Below, in pieces: positions 26,954 to 36,117 of a stretch of 64,000 nucleotides of DNA; the first letter of the stretch is position 1; each line of letters starts with the position of its first letter. Source of the stretch: Sphingomonadaceae bacterium 3R27C6 (lineage in GTDB: Bacteria; Pseudomonadota; Alphaproteobacteria; Sphingomonadales; Sphingomonadaceae); assembly GCA_005503215.1 (NCBI GenBank), contig SCNS01000001.1:372001-436000 (forward strand), written 5' to 3'. Below the pieces are notes generated by a model, which was not told the origin of the DNA, made no database searches, and saw only the letters and a list, made by a program, of their open reading frames with translations. A program made the translations under genes and the position numbers.

Positions 26954-26994
26954 GGAGCAGCGGGAGGCGGTTTTTGGGCCGCACCCGCTGCTCC
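26954..26994. other. Inverted repeat between two DUF11 genes
   Basis: An 11-bp perfect inverted repeat (GGAGCAGCGGG / CCCGCTGCTCC) with an inner GCGG/CCGC pair fills most of the 67-bp gap upstream of the giant gene. The T run is inside the loop region, so it is not a classical terminator. It could be an mRNA processing or attenuation hairpin setting the ratio of the small secreted protein to the giant one. Confidence 0.5.
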
Positions 26995-27007
26995 ACCGGT
27001 TATCCGA

Positions 27008-28072
27008 TCAGTTGACCGTCGCGCGGAAAACGAGGGTGCTTGCGGCGCCCGCGGCGATCGACGCGATCGTGCCCGACACGTTCGGCGCCGTGTAACTGCC
27101 GCCCGCGGTGCCGTTGAAGTCACACGTCCCGCTAGTCACAGTGCCGCCCAGCAGGATCGTGCCCGCATTGAACGTCAGCTGGCCTGGAACCGGGTCGTTG
27201 ATCACCACCGAGGTCGCGGCAGCGCCACCGCTGTTGGCGACCGCGATGCAATATTCGACGACCGCACCCGGGATCAGCTTCGGATTCGTCGTATTGTTGA
27301 ACGGATCCGAAATGACGCGGCTGGTCTTGGTGACCGCCAGTGTCGCCGTCTGCACCGTATAGTCGTCGTTATCGCTATGCGAGCCGTCGCGTGCGACATC
27401 GCCCGCCACGCCAGCAATGTCGGCAAAGACCGTGTCCTTGCCAGCGGTGTTGGCACCGGTGGTTTCGGTGATCGCGGCACCCTGGGTGCCGGCAAGCCCG
27501 CCCTCGCGCGCGGTGGCACGCAGCGTCACGCCGGCGACCGCATTGTTGGCGAGGCCAGCCGGGATATCGGAGACGACGAACAGGCGAATCGCGGTGTCGA
27601 CGACGAGTTCGTCGACATAAGCCGTGATGAGCGTGTCGCCCGTATCCCAGCTTCCCACGGTGCCGGTCACCGTGTTGTCGCGATAGATCCGGACGTTATT
27701 GGCGTTGAACGTGTCGGTGCCGCCGTGCGAGGCGGTGCCGCCCACGATCTGCGACGCGACGAGTGCGAAGTCGAGAACCTCGTTCGAACTGTTGGTCAGC
27801 TGGAACGTCGTGACGGCATTCGTCTGGCCCGGCACGACATTGGTCGTGACCGTGCCGACTTCTTCGACGAGCAGGTTGATCTTGCGGTCGACGGTGAAAT
27901 TGTTCGACGCCGACTGCTGTCCCTGTGCGACGCCACCGACCTGATAGTCGACAGTCGCGGTATTAGTGATCGTGGTGCCCGCGGTCGTTCCGGCGGCAAG
28001 CGCCGGCGTGGCGGCGACGCTCGAAAGCGCCGCCAGACCGATGGCACCCATATAAGTCAGCTTGCTGGTCAT
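27008..28072 (-). CDS. Secreted DUF11-type protein
   Basis: The 354-residue protein has a signal peptide ending at PALA (residue 26) and a mature N-terminus AGTTAGTTITNTATVDYQ, closely matching the other large proteins of the locus. The C-terminal third (from about residue 245) is a DUF11-type domain: LAVTKTSRV, then PGAVVEYCIAVANSG and NDPVPGQLTF. The composition is rich in Thr, Ala, Gly, Val and Asn and poor in Lys and Cys, as in bacterial surface or filament proteins. It lies 67 bp upstream of the giant barrel gene and 74 bp downstream of the small DUF11 gene. The molecular role is unknown; it may be a substrate or structural partner of the giant protein. Confidence 0.8.
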   Translation of the reverse strand: MTSKLTYMGAIGLAALSSVAATPALAAGTTAGTTITNTATVDYQVGGVAQGQQSASNNFTVDRKINLLVEEVGTVTTNVVPGQTNAVTTFQLTNSSNEVLDFALVASQIVGGTASHGGTDTFNANNVRIYRDNTVTGTVGSWDTGDTLITAYVDELVVDTAIRLFVVSDIPAGLANNAVAGVTLRATAREGGLAGTQGAAITETTGANTAGKDTVFADIAGVAGDVARDGSHSDNDDYTVQTATLAVTKTSRVISDPFNNTTNPKLIPGAVVEYCIAVANSGGAAATSVVINDPVPGQLTFNAGTILLGGTVTSGTCDFNGTAGGSYTAPNVSGTIASIAAGAASTLVFRATVN

Positions 28073-28146
28073 AGCTGAGCTCCTGGGCTTTATGTCGGTT
28101 GCCGTTTCCCCACCGCTGGCAACCGTTAAGCGGTTTTATTCCTTCG

Positions 28147-28626
28147 CTATTTTACAACTCCTCGAAACATGAGATTGCCCGTGCCGCCGACCGGGATCGG
28201 CTTCTGGAAAGCCCAGCGGACGTGCGTGACATCGGCGGGCTGCGCCGCGCGGCGCGAGCCGCCCTCCATCGGAACCGAAAGGTCGGCAAGCAGTCCCCAC
28301 TGCTTGCCGCCGTCGACCGAAACGAATGGCCGCGTGTCGCCGGCGTCCGCAAAGCGGACTGCCGATGGCATCGGGTTGGTGATCACGAACTTATCGGCGG
28401 GCTGCGCGCCGGCGTTGCGATAGTTGAGCACGAAGACGAGCCGGTCGCCCGGAACGACGACCTTCGGTTCTTCGAGCAGGATCTTCTGCTTGCCCTGCGC
28501 GTCGGTCGACACGCGTTCGACGAATACGGCATTGTCGAGCGCGACCTGGTTCGCGGCGAGCGCATGGCCCGGCGTGAGCATCGCCAGCAAAAGGAAAAGG
28601 ACGGTGCGCATACGCATCTCCATCAA
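28147..28626 (-). CDS. Small secreted DUF11-type single-domain protein
   Basis: The 159-residue protein has a signal peptide (MRTVLFLLLAMLTPGHALA) and a single beta domain: KVVVPGDRLVFVLNYRNAG, then VITNPMPSAVRFADAG, the conserved pattern of DUF11 repeats. Three Met codons (residues 1, 2 and 4, with another at 6) are possible starts; 28626 overlaps the upstream gene's stop as ATGA. Its size and single domain set it apart from its neighbours and could suit a periplasmic helper, but there is no direct evidence. It is the second gene of the four-gene locus. Confidence 0.75.
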   Translation of the reverse strand: MMEMRMRTVLFLLLAMLTPGHALAANQVALDNAVFVERVSTDAQGKQKILLEEPKVVVPGDRLVFVLNYRNAGAQPADKFVITNPMPSAVRFADAGDTRPFVSVDGGKQWGLLADLSVPMEGGSRRAAQPADVTHVRWAFQKPIPVGGTGNLMFRGVVK

Positions 28627-29627
28627 TCGATCGTGGTACGGAAGGTGACGGTGCGGGTCTGGCCGCCGGCGACGGTGCCGAGCGCGACGTTGATCCGCGT
28701 GCCGTTATAATCGCCCGCATCGGCGTCGGCCGCGTCGGACAGCCCGCTGCCGCCGAGCGTGATCGAGCTGGGGACATAGCTGGTGTCCGCGGGAATATTG
28801 TCGGTGATCGCAAGGCCGCTGACCGAACCGCTGCCCGCGACGGTGGCGACGATCGTATAGGTGATCGTCGCGCCCGGGACCGGGTCGGTCGTGCCGAGCG
28901 AATTGGTCACGACTGCCGATTTGACCAATGTGACGGTCGCGGCCGACACGATGAATGCGCCCGCATCCTGCCCGTCGGCGCCGGTCGAGCCGACCACGGC
29001 GTCGCCGCCGCCTTCGCCCTGGCCGGCAAAGCTGTCGCCGGGATCGCCGGTGCCCGTCTTCGCCGCCGCGAGGAGGCTGACAACGCCGCGATTGCCGTCG
29101 ACGACCGTTCCCGGCGTCGTCGCGAGGACAAAGACGGTGATGCTCTGGTCGGGGTTCAGCGACGGATCGTTCGCGCCCGGTGTATAGAGCGTGTCGGTGC
29201 CGGCGTCGAAAAGGCCGTCGCCATTGTCGAGATGGATTTGCGTGACGGCAGGGTCGTAATTGTCGCCGCCGGCATTCGCGATCGTCGTCAGTCCGAACGC
29301 TTCGACACCGTTGCCGTTATTGGTGACCGAAAAGGTGAGCAGCTGACCCGTCGCGCCCGGCGTCGTCGGAACGTCGGCGGGATTGCTCGAATCGACCGTG
29401 ACGTCGAGCAGTTCGTCGACGAGCAGGTCGACGCGGTTCGAATCGATCGTCGTCGTGCCGCCCCCCGTATCGAAGCTCGCGCTCGCGGTATTGCTGATGG
29501 TGGAGCCGGCGCGTGTGCCGGCGGCCTTGGCCTGCACCGGCAACGCGAACGCGGCCAGCAAGGCAATGAGTGAATAAGAGGGAAGAAGCCGATGCTTCGC
29601 GCCCCCCACAGGCGCTATCATCATCAC
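28623..29627 (-). CDS. Secreted DUF11-type protein, first gene of the locus
   Basis: The 334-residue protein has a signal peptide (LIALLAAFALPVQAKA, ending near residue 35) followed by AGTRAGSTISNTASASFD, the same mature N-terminus motif as the 354-residue protein downstream. A middle region is rich in Asp, Gly and Thr and has possible calcium-type DxDxG loops (DNGDGLFDAGTDTLY). The C-terminus is a DUF11-type domain (ATVTLVKSAVV, PVPGATITYTIVATV, TDNIPADTSYVPSS). It heads the minus-strand cluster, divergent from the AI-2E-type permease with a 177-bp gap that must hold the locus promoter. Function is unknown. Confidence 0.78.
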   Translation of the reverse strand: MMMIAPVGGAKHRLLPSYSLIALLAAFALPVQAKAAGTRAGSTISNTASASFDTGGGTTTIDSNRVDLLVDELLDVTVDSSNPADVPTTPGATGQLLTFSVTNNGNGVEAFGLTTIANAGGDNYDPAVTQIHLDNGDGLFDAGTDTLYTPGANDPSLNPDQSITVFVLATTPGTVVDGNRGVVSLLAAAKTGTGDPGDSFAGQGEGGGDAVVGSTGADGQDAGAFIVSAATVTLVKSAVVTNSLGTTDPVPGATITYTIVATVAGSGSVSGLAITDNIPADTSYVPSSITLGGSGLSDAADADAGDYNGTRINVALGTVAGGQTRTVTFRTTID

Positions 29628-29804
29628 TTTGACTCCGAATAGGTTGGTCCTTGGAGCCCTCAGTCGCCGATAAAGGGTAATTTCTGGTTAAAAAGCAGGT
29701 AGAAAGACGCGTTTTGCTCCAAATGGGGACAGGAAGGGGGCTGGTTCGTCGCAAAATGGGGCGACTGGCGCGACACGCCAAGCGCGCGTAAGATGGGGTA
29801 ATTA

Positions 29805-31019
29805 ATGAGGAGAGCAGGGGTGGCGGAGGACCGGGGCAGCAAGGATGGGCGTCCGCCGCGCATCAATCCGCTGCACCAGATCGAGATCGACGATTTCCGC
29901 CGCGACCGGCTCCTCGCCGCGCTCGCGCTCCTTTTTGGCGCCAGCTTCTGTCTCGGGCTGCCTTTCGCATTGCAGGCGGGCGCCGAATTCTTCCTGCCGC
30001 TGACCGCCGCGATCGTCATTGCGATCGCGCTCGTCCCGCTGCTCGAATGGCTCGAACGGCGCGGCCTGCCGTCGGCGCTCGCCGCTTTTTTCGCGCTTGC
30101 TGTCTTTCTGGCGATTATCAACGCAGCGCTCGCGATCATCGTCGTACCCGCCACCGGCTGGTTTGCGCGCATTCCTGAATCGATCCCGCGCATCCAGAGC
30201 AACCTCGCGCCACTCATCGACTTTTATTCGACGCTGCAACGTTTCGTTGATCGCACGCTGATGTCGGTCGCCAGCGGGACCGAGGCGACGGCGCAAGCGG
30301 TCGCCGCGACCGCGCCGACGTCGGTCGTCGACTATTTCATCTCGTCGGCGCCGTCGGCCGCGATCCAGCTCTTTTTCGCGGTGCTCGTGATCTTCTTCTT
30401 CCTGTCGGGCTGGACGCGGCTGCGCAAAGGCACGATTCGCCGGCGCGGCAGCTTCGACGGCGCGATGCAGACCGCGCGGGTGATCCAGAATGTCGTCGAT
30501 GCGACCGCCGACTACCTAGCGACGATCACGATGATCAACGCGATTCTCGGCCTGACCGTCTCGCTTCTGCTCTGGGCGCTGGGAATGCCGTCACCCTTCA
30601 TGTGGGGCGGGATCGTCAGCATCTGCAATTTCGTGCCCTATCTGGGGCCGATCGTCGCTGCGGTACTGCTCGGGCTCGGCGGGTTGATGACCTTCGACGC
30701 CGTCGGGCTCGCGCTGCTTCCCGCGTTGATCTTTATCGGCGTCCATCTGGTCGAGGCGAATCTGATCACGCCGCTGGTGCTCGGCAAGCGGCTGACGATC
30801 AATCCGCTGCTGATTCTCGTGTCGCTCAGCTTCTGGGGATGGGTGTGGGGGACGCCGGGCGCGCTGCTGGCGGTGCCGCTGCTGCTCATCCTGCAAACGG
30901 TGCTCGCATCGACGGGGACGCCCGATCTGGCGGGTTTCCTTTTCGAACATGGCACTTTGACGACGACCGACGACGTGCGCGATCGATTAAATCGCACGCA
31001 TGATGAAAGCGACGGTTGA
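29805..31019 (+). CDS. AI-2E family (UPF0118/PerM-like) transporter
   Basis: The 404-residue inner-membrane protein has seven or eight hydrophobic helices, starting with paired helices at about residues 37-80 and a helix near 93-120. The family core follows: LWALGMPSPFMWGGIVSI then FVPYLGPIVAAVLLGLGGL, ending with PLVLGKRLTINPLLILVSL and the final helix. Members have been linked to AI-2 export or to ion antiport, so the substrate is open. ATG 29805 is annotated; GTG 29820 is preceded by AGGAG at an ideal distance and is an alternative start. The -35 box of the tRNA-Asp promoter overlaps its stop codon. Confidence 0.88.
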   Translation: MRRAGVAEDRGSKDGRPPRINPLHQIEIDDFRRDRLLAALALLFGASFCLGLPFALQAGAEFFLPLTAAIVIAIALVPLLEWLERRGLPSALAAFFALAVFLAIINAALAIIVVPATGWFARIPESIPRIQSNLAPLIDFYSTLQRFVDRTLMSVASGTEATAQAVAATAPTSVVDYFISSAPSAAIQLFFAVLVIFFFLSGWTRLRKGTIRRRGSFDGAMQTARVIQNVVDATADYLATITMINAILGLTVSLLLWALGMPSPFMWGGIVSICNFVPYLGPIVAAVLLGLGGLMTFDAVGLALLPALIFIGVHLVEANLITPLVLGKRLTINPLLILVSLSFWGWVWGTPGALLAVPLLLILQTVLASTGTPDLAGFLFEHGTLTTTDDVRDRLNRTHDESDG

Positions 31020-31044
31020 CAGGTCGGGGCGAGCGCCATATTTG
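31016..31044 (+). promoter_or_regulatory. Sigma-70-type promoter of tRNA-Asp
   Basis: A consensus TTGACA -35 hexamer and TATTTG -10 hexamer are separated by 17 bp. The tRNA starts 18 bp after the -10 box. The -35 box contains the TGA stop of the upstream transporter gene. Confidence 0.75.
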
Positions 31045-31062
31045 CGCGGCTCCCAAGCACAC

Positions 31063-31139
31063 GCGGGTGTAGCTCAGTTGGTTAGAGTGCCGGCCTGTCA
31101 CGCCGGAGGTCGCGGGTTCGAGCCCCGTCACTCGCGCCA
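31063..31139 (+). tRNA. tRNA-Asp (GTC)
   Basis: Acceptor GCGGGTG/CACTCGC (one G-T pair), D arm GCTC/GAGT, anticodon stem CCGGC/GCCGG around CTGTCAC (anticodon GTC), T arm with TTCGAGC, discriminator G and encoded CCA give a complete 77-nt tRNA. Confidence 0.96.
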
Positions 31140-31200
31140 TTCCTTCCATTTTCGGACGGAATGGCCACCGCGTCTTGGGAGCATTCCATCACTGGAAATC

Positions 31201-31238
31201 GGGAAAAATGGCGCGGCGCTTCAGCCGCGCCATTTCCC
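31201..31238 (-). terminator. Rho-independent terminator of the 5-formyl-THF cyclo-ligase/DUF2842 operon
   Basis: On the minus strand GGGAAATGGCGCGGC pairs with GCCGCGCCATTTTTCCC. The core 8-bp GC stem is followed by ATTTTT. The DUF2842 stop codon lies in the loop, so the last codons are part of the terminator stem. Confidence 0.7.
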
Positions 31239-31451
31239 CAATTCCATCCAGCGCAGCAGCGGCTTCAGCGGCAGGATCCAGACGATCCCCGCAGCGAGGT
31301 AAAAGACCGCCTGCACCAGCACCGGCCATGTACCGACCCATGGCGACACGCTGACGACGATCCCCGTCCACCCCGCGATCAGTGCGAGGATCAGAAACAT
31401 GCCGGCAGGCTTGCGCCAGCTCGGCTGGGGCCCGGGCGGTATTTGGCTCAC
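31221..31451 (-). CDS. DUF2842 small membrane protein
   Basis: The 76-residue protein has two hydrophobic helices (about residues 18-36 and 44-62) and the family signature PSWRKPAGMFLILALIAGW and WPVLVQAVFYLAAGIVWI, then PLKPLLRWME. Its function is unknown and the family is restricted mainly to alphaproteobacteria. GTG 31451 is chosen because it overlaps the upstream stop as GTGA and has GGAG 8 bp upstream; a TTG at 31466 is in frame but less likely. It is the last gene of the zapA-side operon. Confidence 0.85.
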   Translation of the reverse strand: MSQIPPGPQPSWRKPAGMFLILALIAGWTGIVVSVSPWVGTWPVLVQAVFYLAAGIVWILPLKPLLRWMELGKWRG

Positions 31452-32041
31452 AAACGATCTCCACAAAGGATGAATTCTTGTTCGGTCAGGATCGCGTCGA
31501 GCGCGATGTCGGTCGATTCGCGGGGGGTGGCGTCGATTTCCTGCACGGACCAGCCGATTCCGATCCGCAGCACATCGGGGTGCGCGGCGAAATAGCGATC
31601 ATAATGCCCGCCACCCTGACCGATTCTGCCGCCCTGGCGATCGAATCCAACGAGCGGGCAGAAGATGAGGTCGGGGGTGGCCAAAGAAGCGTCGTCCGCA
31701 GGCTGGCGCGTGCCCCAAGGGCCCTTCACCAGCGGCTCATTGAGTCGCCAATGGCGAAAGTCCATTTCGGCGATCCGTCCGCCATGGTGGGGCAGGGCGA
31801 GCGCGCCTGCTTCCGCAAGGCCGGCGAACATCGGCATGATATCGGGCTCGTCGCCCGACGCGGCATAGGCGCCAACGACGGCATGATCGGCGAGAAGATC
31901 GGATAGCGGCGCGGGTAGCGCACGAAACGCCGCAAGCTGCGCCATTCCGTCGAGATTCGCCGCGAAATGCTTGCGCCGAAAGCGCAGCTTTTCGCGCAAT
32001 TTCTGTTTTTTCTGGACCAGATTGGCGGACAAGTCGGTCAT
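31448..32041 (-). CDS. 5-formyltetrahydrofolate cyclo-ligase
   Basis: The 197-residue enzyme converts 5-formyl-THF to 5,10-methenyl-THF using ATP. Motifs are the N-terminal KLRFRRKH basic segment, VGAYAASGDEPDI, LVKGPWGTRQP, and the C-terminal FDRQGGRIGQGGGHYDRYF (ATP/metal loop) with IGIGWSVQEID. It sits downstream of the 6S RNA gene, the same arrangement as ssrS-ygfA in enterobacteria, and 6S and this mRNA may share a transcript. DUF2842 follows with a 4-bp overlap. Confidence 0.93.
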   Translation of the reverse strand: MTDLSANLVQKKQKLREKLRFRRKHFAANLDGMAQLAAFRALPAPLSDLLADHAVVGAYAASGDEPDIMPMFAGLAEAGALALPHHGGRIAEMDFRHWRLNEPLVKGPWGTRQPADDASLATPDLIFCPLVGFDRQGGRIGQGGGHYDRYFAAHPDVLRIGIGWSVQEIDATPRESTDIALDAILTEQEFILCGDRL

Positions 32042-32065
32042 CGCCTCCTCTGGGACTTGCTGGGT

Positions 32066-32233
32066 GGTTGGCGGGACCGCCGAGGTCGTTTGCTGGAAAG
32101 TCCTCTGACGCCAGTAACGTCAGGTGGGGACCATGTACGTCGGACCAGGGTCCGGGCAGGGACAGCCCCCTAGGATGATGTATCGCCTCAGGGATTTTCG
32201 CAAAAGCTCGTGCCGGGCAGTACCCGCCATTCC
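32066..32233 (-). ncRNA. ssrS: 6S RNA
   Basis: The 218-bp gap between zapA and the cyclo-ligase gene contains AATCCCTGAGGCGATACATC on the minus strand, matching the 6S landmark CCCTGAG-CGATA. A long closing stem can be drawn: GGCGGGTACTGCC pairs with GGCGGTCCCGCC, then GAG/CTC and TTTGC/GCAAA, leaving the large internal bubble that mimics an open promoter. 6S RNA binds sigma-70 RNA polymerase and inhibits transcription in stationary phase. The location is the classical one. Ends are estimated from the stem. Confidence 0.8.
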
Positions 32234-32259
32234 CTATGTAGGGGCGCGGGCCCGCTTGC

Positions 32260-32706
32260 TCAAGGGAGTTGCTCGACTTTCGCAGCTAGTGCCTCGATCC
32301 GGTCGGCAATTTGCAGCAAGGCCCGATTGTTCGACGGGTTTGCCGGCGCCGCGGCCTCTGGAACGTTCTGGCGTACAGCCTCCAACTCCTTGAACGCCGC
32401 CTGTTCGCGCGCAACCGCTGCGCGTAGCTCCTCGCGCGCCGCCGCTTCACGGCTTTCGGCGAGCGCGACCGCGGCGCGAAGCGAATCGGACTGGGGTTCG
32501 GACTTTGCGACCTTGCCTCGTGCTTCCTGCGCATCGTCGGCGAGCATCAGGGCGGCGAACAAAAGCTGGCGAACCTCAGTCCCGCCCGGCATTGCGCGCG
32601 CCTTTTCGTCGACGACGGCGGCGAGCTCGACCAGCTGCGATTCCTGTCCATCCTCGCAATGGAGGTCGTAGGGGCGCCCCGCGATCGTGAGCTTGACGTC
32701 AGCCAC
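32260..32706 (-). CDS. zapA: Cell division protein ZapA
   Basis: The 148-residue protein begins VKLTIAGRPYDLHCEDGQE, the ZapA beta-hairpin motif, with a helix around ELAAVVDEKARAM and VRQLLFAALMLADD. A long Ala/Glu/Arg coiled coil follows (about residues 60-115). ZapA cross-links FtsZ filaments at the Z ring. It is longer than the roughly 110-residue enterobacterial protein because of the coiled coil and tail. It overlaps the stop of the upstream coiled-coil gene by 8 bp and precedes the 6S RNA gene. Confidence 0.9.
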   Translation of the reverse strand: MADVKLTIAGRPYDLHCEDGQESQLVELAAVVDEKARAMPGGTEVRQLLFAALMLADDAQEARGKVAKSEPQSDSLRAAVALAESREAAAREELRAAVAREQAAFKELEAVRQNVPEAAAPANPSNNRALLQIADRIEALAAKVEQLP

Positions 32707-32905
32707 GGTCGGCCTCCGCGATCAGCCGATCGAGTTCGCCGATGACCGCAGCGACCTCGGCCTTCAGCGCCGATTGGTCGGCAGATGGGGCGGGGTCGGC
32801 TGATTCGGGCCGGTTCGCCCGGTCGGCGAGCGCCTTTTCGATGCGGCTCAGTGCGCGTTCGATACGGCCGATGGCCAGGCTGGATTCGTCGAGATCGAGT
32901 TCCAT
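32699..32905 (-). CDS. Small coiled-coil protein upstream of ZapA
   Basis: The 68-residue soluble protein has two helical heptad stretches (SSLAIGRIERALSRIEKAL and AALKAEVAAVIGELDRL-like) joined by a Pro/Ala/Asp linker. I do not recognise a named family, although a short coiled-coil gene directly before zapA recurs in alphaproteobacteria. The 8-bp overlap with zapA implies coupled translation and a possible divisome role. Confidence 0.75.
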   Translation of the reverse strand: MELDLDESSLAIGRIERALSRIEKALADRANRPESADPAPSADQSALKAEVAAVIGELDRLIAEADRG

Positions 32906-33085
32906 GACGAAGGGTTAGCAGCGGCGGGGAGGGGGTGCAATTGCCCTGTCGGCCCAAAATGCGCCGATTTTCCGTTACGGGCGGTTGACTCCTGTCCTTA
33001 CCCCCGCAAAGGGCTGTCCGCATCCAATCCGGGTGCCCAGAATCTTTTTTGGGTCCGGAGCAATCCCAACCTTTCCGGGGGACCA

Positions 33086-35053
33086 ATGACACTGCCCGAA
33101 CGCCAGCTCGCCAACGCTATCCGCGCGCTTGCGATGGATGCCGTACAGGCCGCAAACAGCGGCCATCCGGGGATGCCGATGGGCATGGCCGACGTCGCCA
33201 CCGTGCTTTATTCGGACTATCTGAAGTTCGATCCGGCCGACCCCAAATGGGCCGACCGCGACCGATTCGTTCTGTCGGCGGGCCATGGCTCGATGCTCGC
33301 CTATGCGACGCTCCATCTCGCCGGCTATGCGCGCCCGACGATCGGCGACATCCGCAATTTCCGCCAGCTGCACAGCCCTTGCGCGGGGCATCCCGAGAAT
33401 TTCGAGCTTGCCGGCGTCGAAACGACCACCGGGCCGCTCGGGCAGGGACTCGCGACCTCGGTCGGTATGGCAATCGCCGAACGCCACCTCAATGCGCTCT
33501 ATGGCGACGACCTCGTCGACCACCGCACTTGGGTGATCGCGGGCGACGGCTGCCTGATGGAAGGCATCAACCACGAAGCGATCGGCCTCGCCGGCCATCT
33601 CGGCCTCGGCCGCCTGACCGTATTGTGGGACGATAACAAGATCACCATCGACGGATCGACCGACCTGTCGACCAGCGAGGACATCCCGGCGCGCTATGCG
33701 GCGACCGGCTGGCATGTCGAAAGCTGCGACGGCCATGATCCTGCCGACATCCGTCGCGCGATCGACGCCGCACTCGCCGACCCGCGCCCGTCGCTGATCG
33801 CGTGCCGCACGATCATCGGTTTCGGCGCCCCCAACAAGCAGGGCACCTCGGCAACGCACGGCGCCCCGCTCGGCGCCGACGAGATCGCCGCCGCGCGCAA
33901 GGAACTCGGCTGGAGCGCCGAACCGTTCGACATTCCCGCCGATATCGCTTCGGCGTGGGTGGCATTCGGCGAGAAGGGCAAGGCGCTTCATGCTGAATGG
34001 AATGATCGTCTTGCAAGCAACGAAAAGAAAGAGGAATTTGAAGGCCGCTTGAGCGGGAAGGTCGTCCCGGGCGACGCCTTCAAAGCCTATCTCGACGGGC
34101 TTGTCGCCGAGCCGCCGAAGGTCGCGACGCGCAAGGCGTCGGAGAATACGCTCGGCGCGCTGACCGCCGATATCGCATCGCTCGTTGGCGGCAGCGCTGA
34201 CCTCACCGGTTCGAACAATACCAAAACATCGTCGACCAAGCCGCTGACCAAAGACGATTATTCGGGCCGCTATATCTATTATGGCATCCGCGAATTCGGC
34301 ATGGCCGCCGCGATGAACGGCATGGCGTTGCACGGCGGTGTTGTCCCCTATGGCGGCACCTTCCTCGTGTTCGCTGACTATTGCCGCGCCGCAATCCGTC
34401 TGTCGGCGCTGCAGCAGCAGCGCGTCGTCTATGTGATGACGCACGACAGCATCGGGCTCGGCGAAGACGGCCCGACGCACCAGCCGATCGAGCATCTCCA
34501 GTCGCTGCGCGCAATGCCGAACCTGCTCGTCATGCGCCCCGCCGACGCGGTCGAAACCGCCGAATGCTGGGCGCTGGCGCTGGCACAGGAAAGCCGGCCG
34601 TCGCTGCTCGCGCTGACCCGCCAGAACCTCCCGCCGCTGCGTCATGACGTCAGCGAAAATCTTTGCCTCAAAGGCGGTTACCGCCTTCGCGATGCTGCTG
34701 CGGCGCGCAAGGTCGTGCTCGTCGCAACCGGCTCCGAAGTATCGCTGGCAATCGAAGTCGCCGATAAGCTCGAGGCCGCCGGCCAAGGCGCCGATGTCGT
34801 CTCGATGGTCTCGACCGAACTCTTCGACGAGCAGAGTGCCGCCTATCAGGCCGATATCCTGCCCGAAGACGCGCTGATCGTGTCGATCGAGGCGGGGACG
34901 ACCTTTGGCTGGGAACGCTATACCGGCCGCCAGGGCCTGCGCTTCGGCATCGACAGCTTCGGCGCCTCGGCACCGATTGAAGACCTATTCAAGCATTTTG
35001 GCCTTACCGCCGATGCTATTACCCCCCAGATCCTGGCACGGCTCGGCAACTAA
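33086..35053 (+). CDS. tkt: Transketolase
   Basis: The 655-residue TPP enzyme transfers two-carbon units in the pentose phosphate pathway. Motifs are [46 protein letters not shown], the TPP motif [13 protein letters not shown]...DDNKITIDG, and, in the pyrimidine-binding domain, [17 protein letters not shown] and [16 protein letters not shown]. It begins a same-strand carbon-metabolism cluster with gap, pgk and aldolase. A TTGACT hexamer lies at 32985 but no good -10 box follows, so the promoter is unresolved. Confidence 0.96.
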   Translation: MTLPERQLANAIRALAMDAVQAANSGHPGMPMGMADVATVLYSDYLKFDPADPKWADRDRFVLSAGHGSMLAYATLHLAGYARPTIGDIRNFRQLHSPCAGHPENFELAGVETTTGPLGQGLATSVGMAIAERHLNALYGDDLVDHRTWVIAGDGCLMEGINHEAIGLAGHLGLGRLTVLWDDNKITIDGSTDLSTSEDIPARYAATGWHVESCDGHDPADIRRAIDAALADPRPSLIACRTIIGFGAPNKQGTSATHGAPLGADEIAAARKELGWSAEPFDIPADIASAWVAFGEKGKALHAEWNDRLASNEKKEEFEGRLSGKVVPGDAFKAYLDGLVAEPPKVATRKASENTLGALTADIASLVGGSADLTGSNNTKTSSTKPLTKDDYSGRYIYYGIREFGMAAAMNGMALHGGVVPYGGTFLVFADYCRAAIRLSALQQQRVVYVMTHDSIGLGEDGPTHQPIEHLQSLRAMPNLLVMRPADAVETAECWALALAQESRPSLLALTRQNLPPLRHDVSENLCLKGGYRLRDAAAARKVVLVATGSEVSLAIEVADKLEAAGQGADVVSMVSTELFDEQSAAYQADILPEDALIVSIEAGTTFGWERYTGRQGLRFGIDSFGASAPIEDLFKHFGLTADAITPQILARLGN

Positions 35054-35092
35054 GAAAGCCGGTTCTCCCACACGCAGAAAGGTTATTTCGAC

Positions 35093-36100
<1,008 letters not shown>

Positions 36101-36117
36101 TCCGAAGGGAAACGTCG

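Noticed and set aside
31138..31164. CCATTCC/GGAATGG hairpin just after tRNA-Asp
   Set aside because: No T run follows; it may be part of the tRNA trailer but cannot be called a terminator.
32975..34786. A 603-codon minus-strand frame opposite transketolase
   Set aside because: Shadow of tkt.
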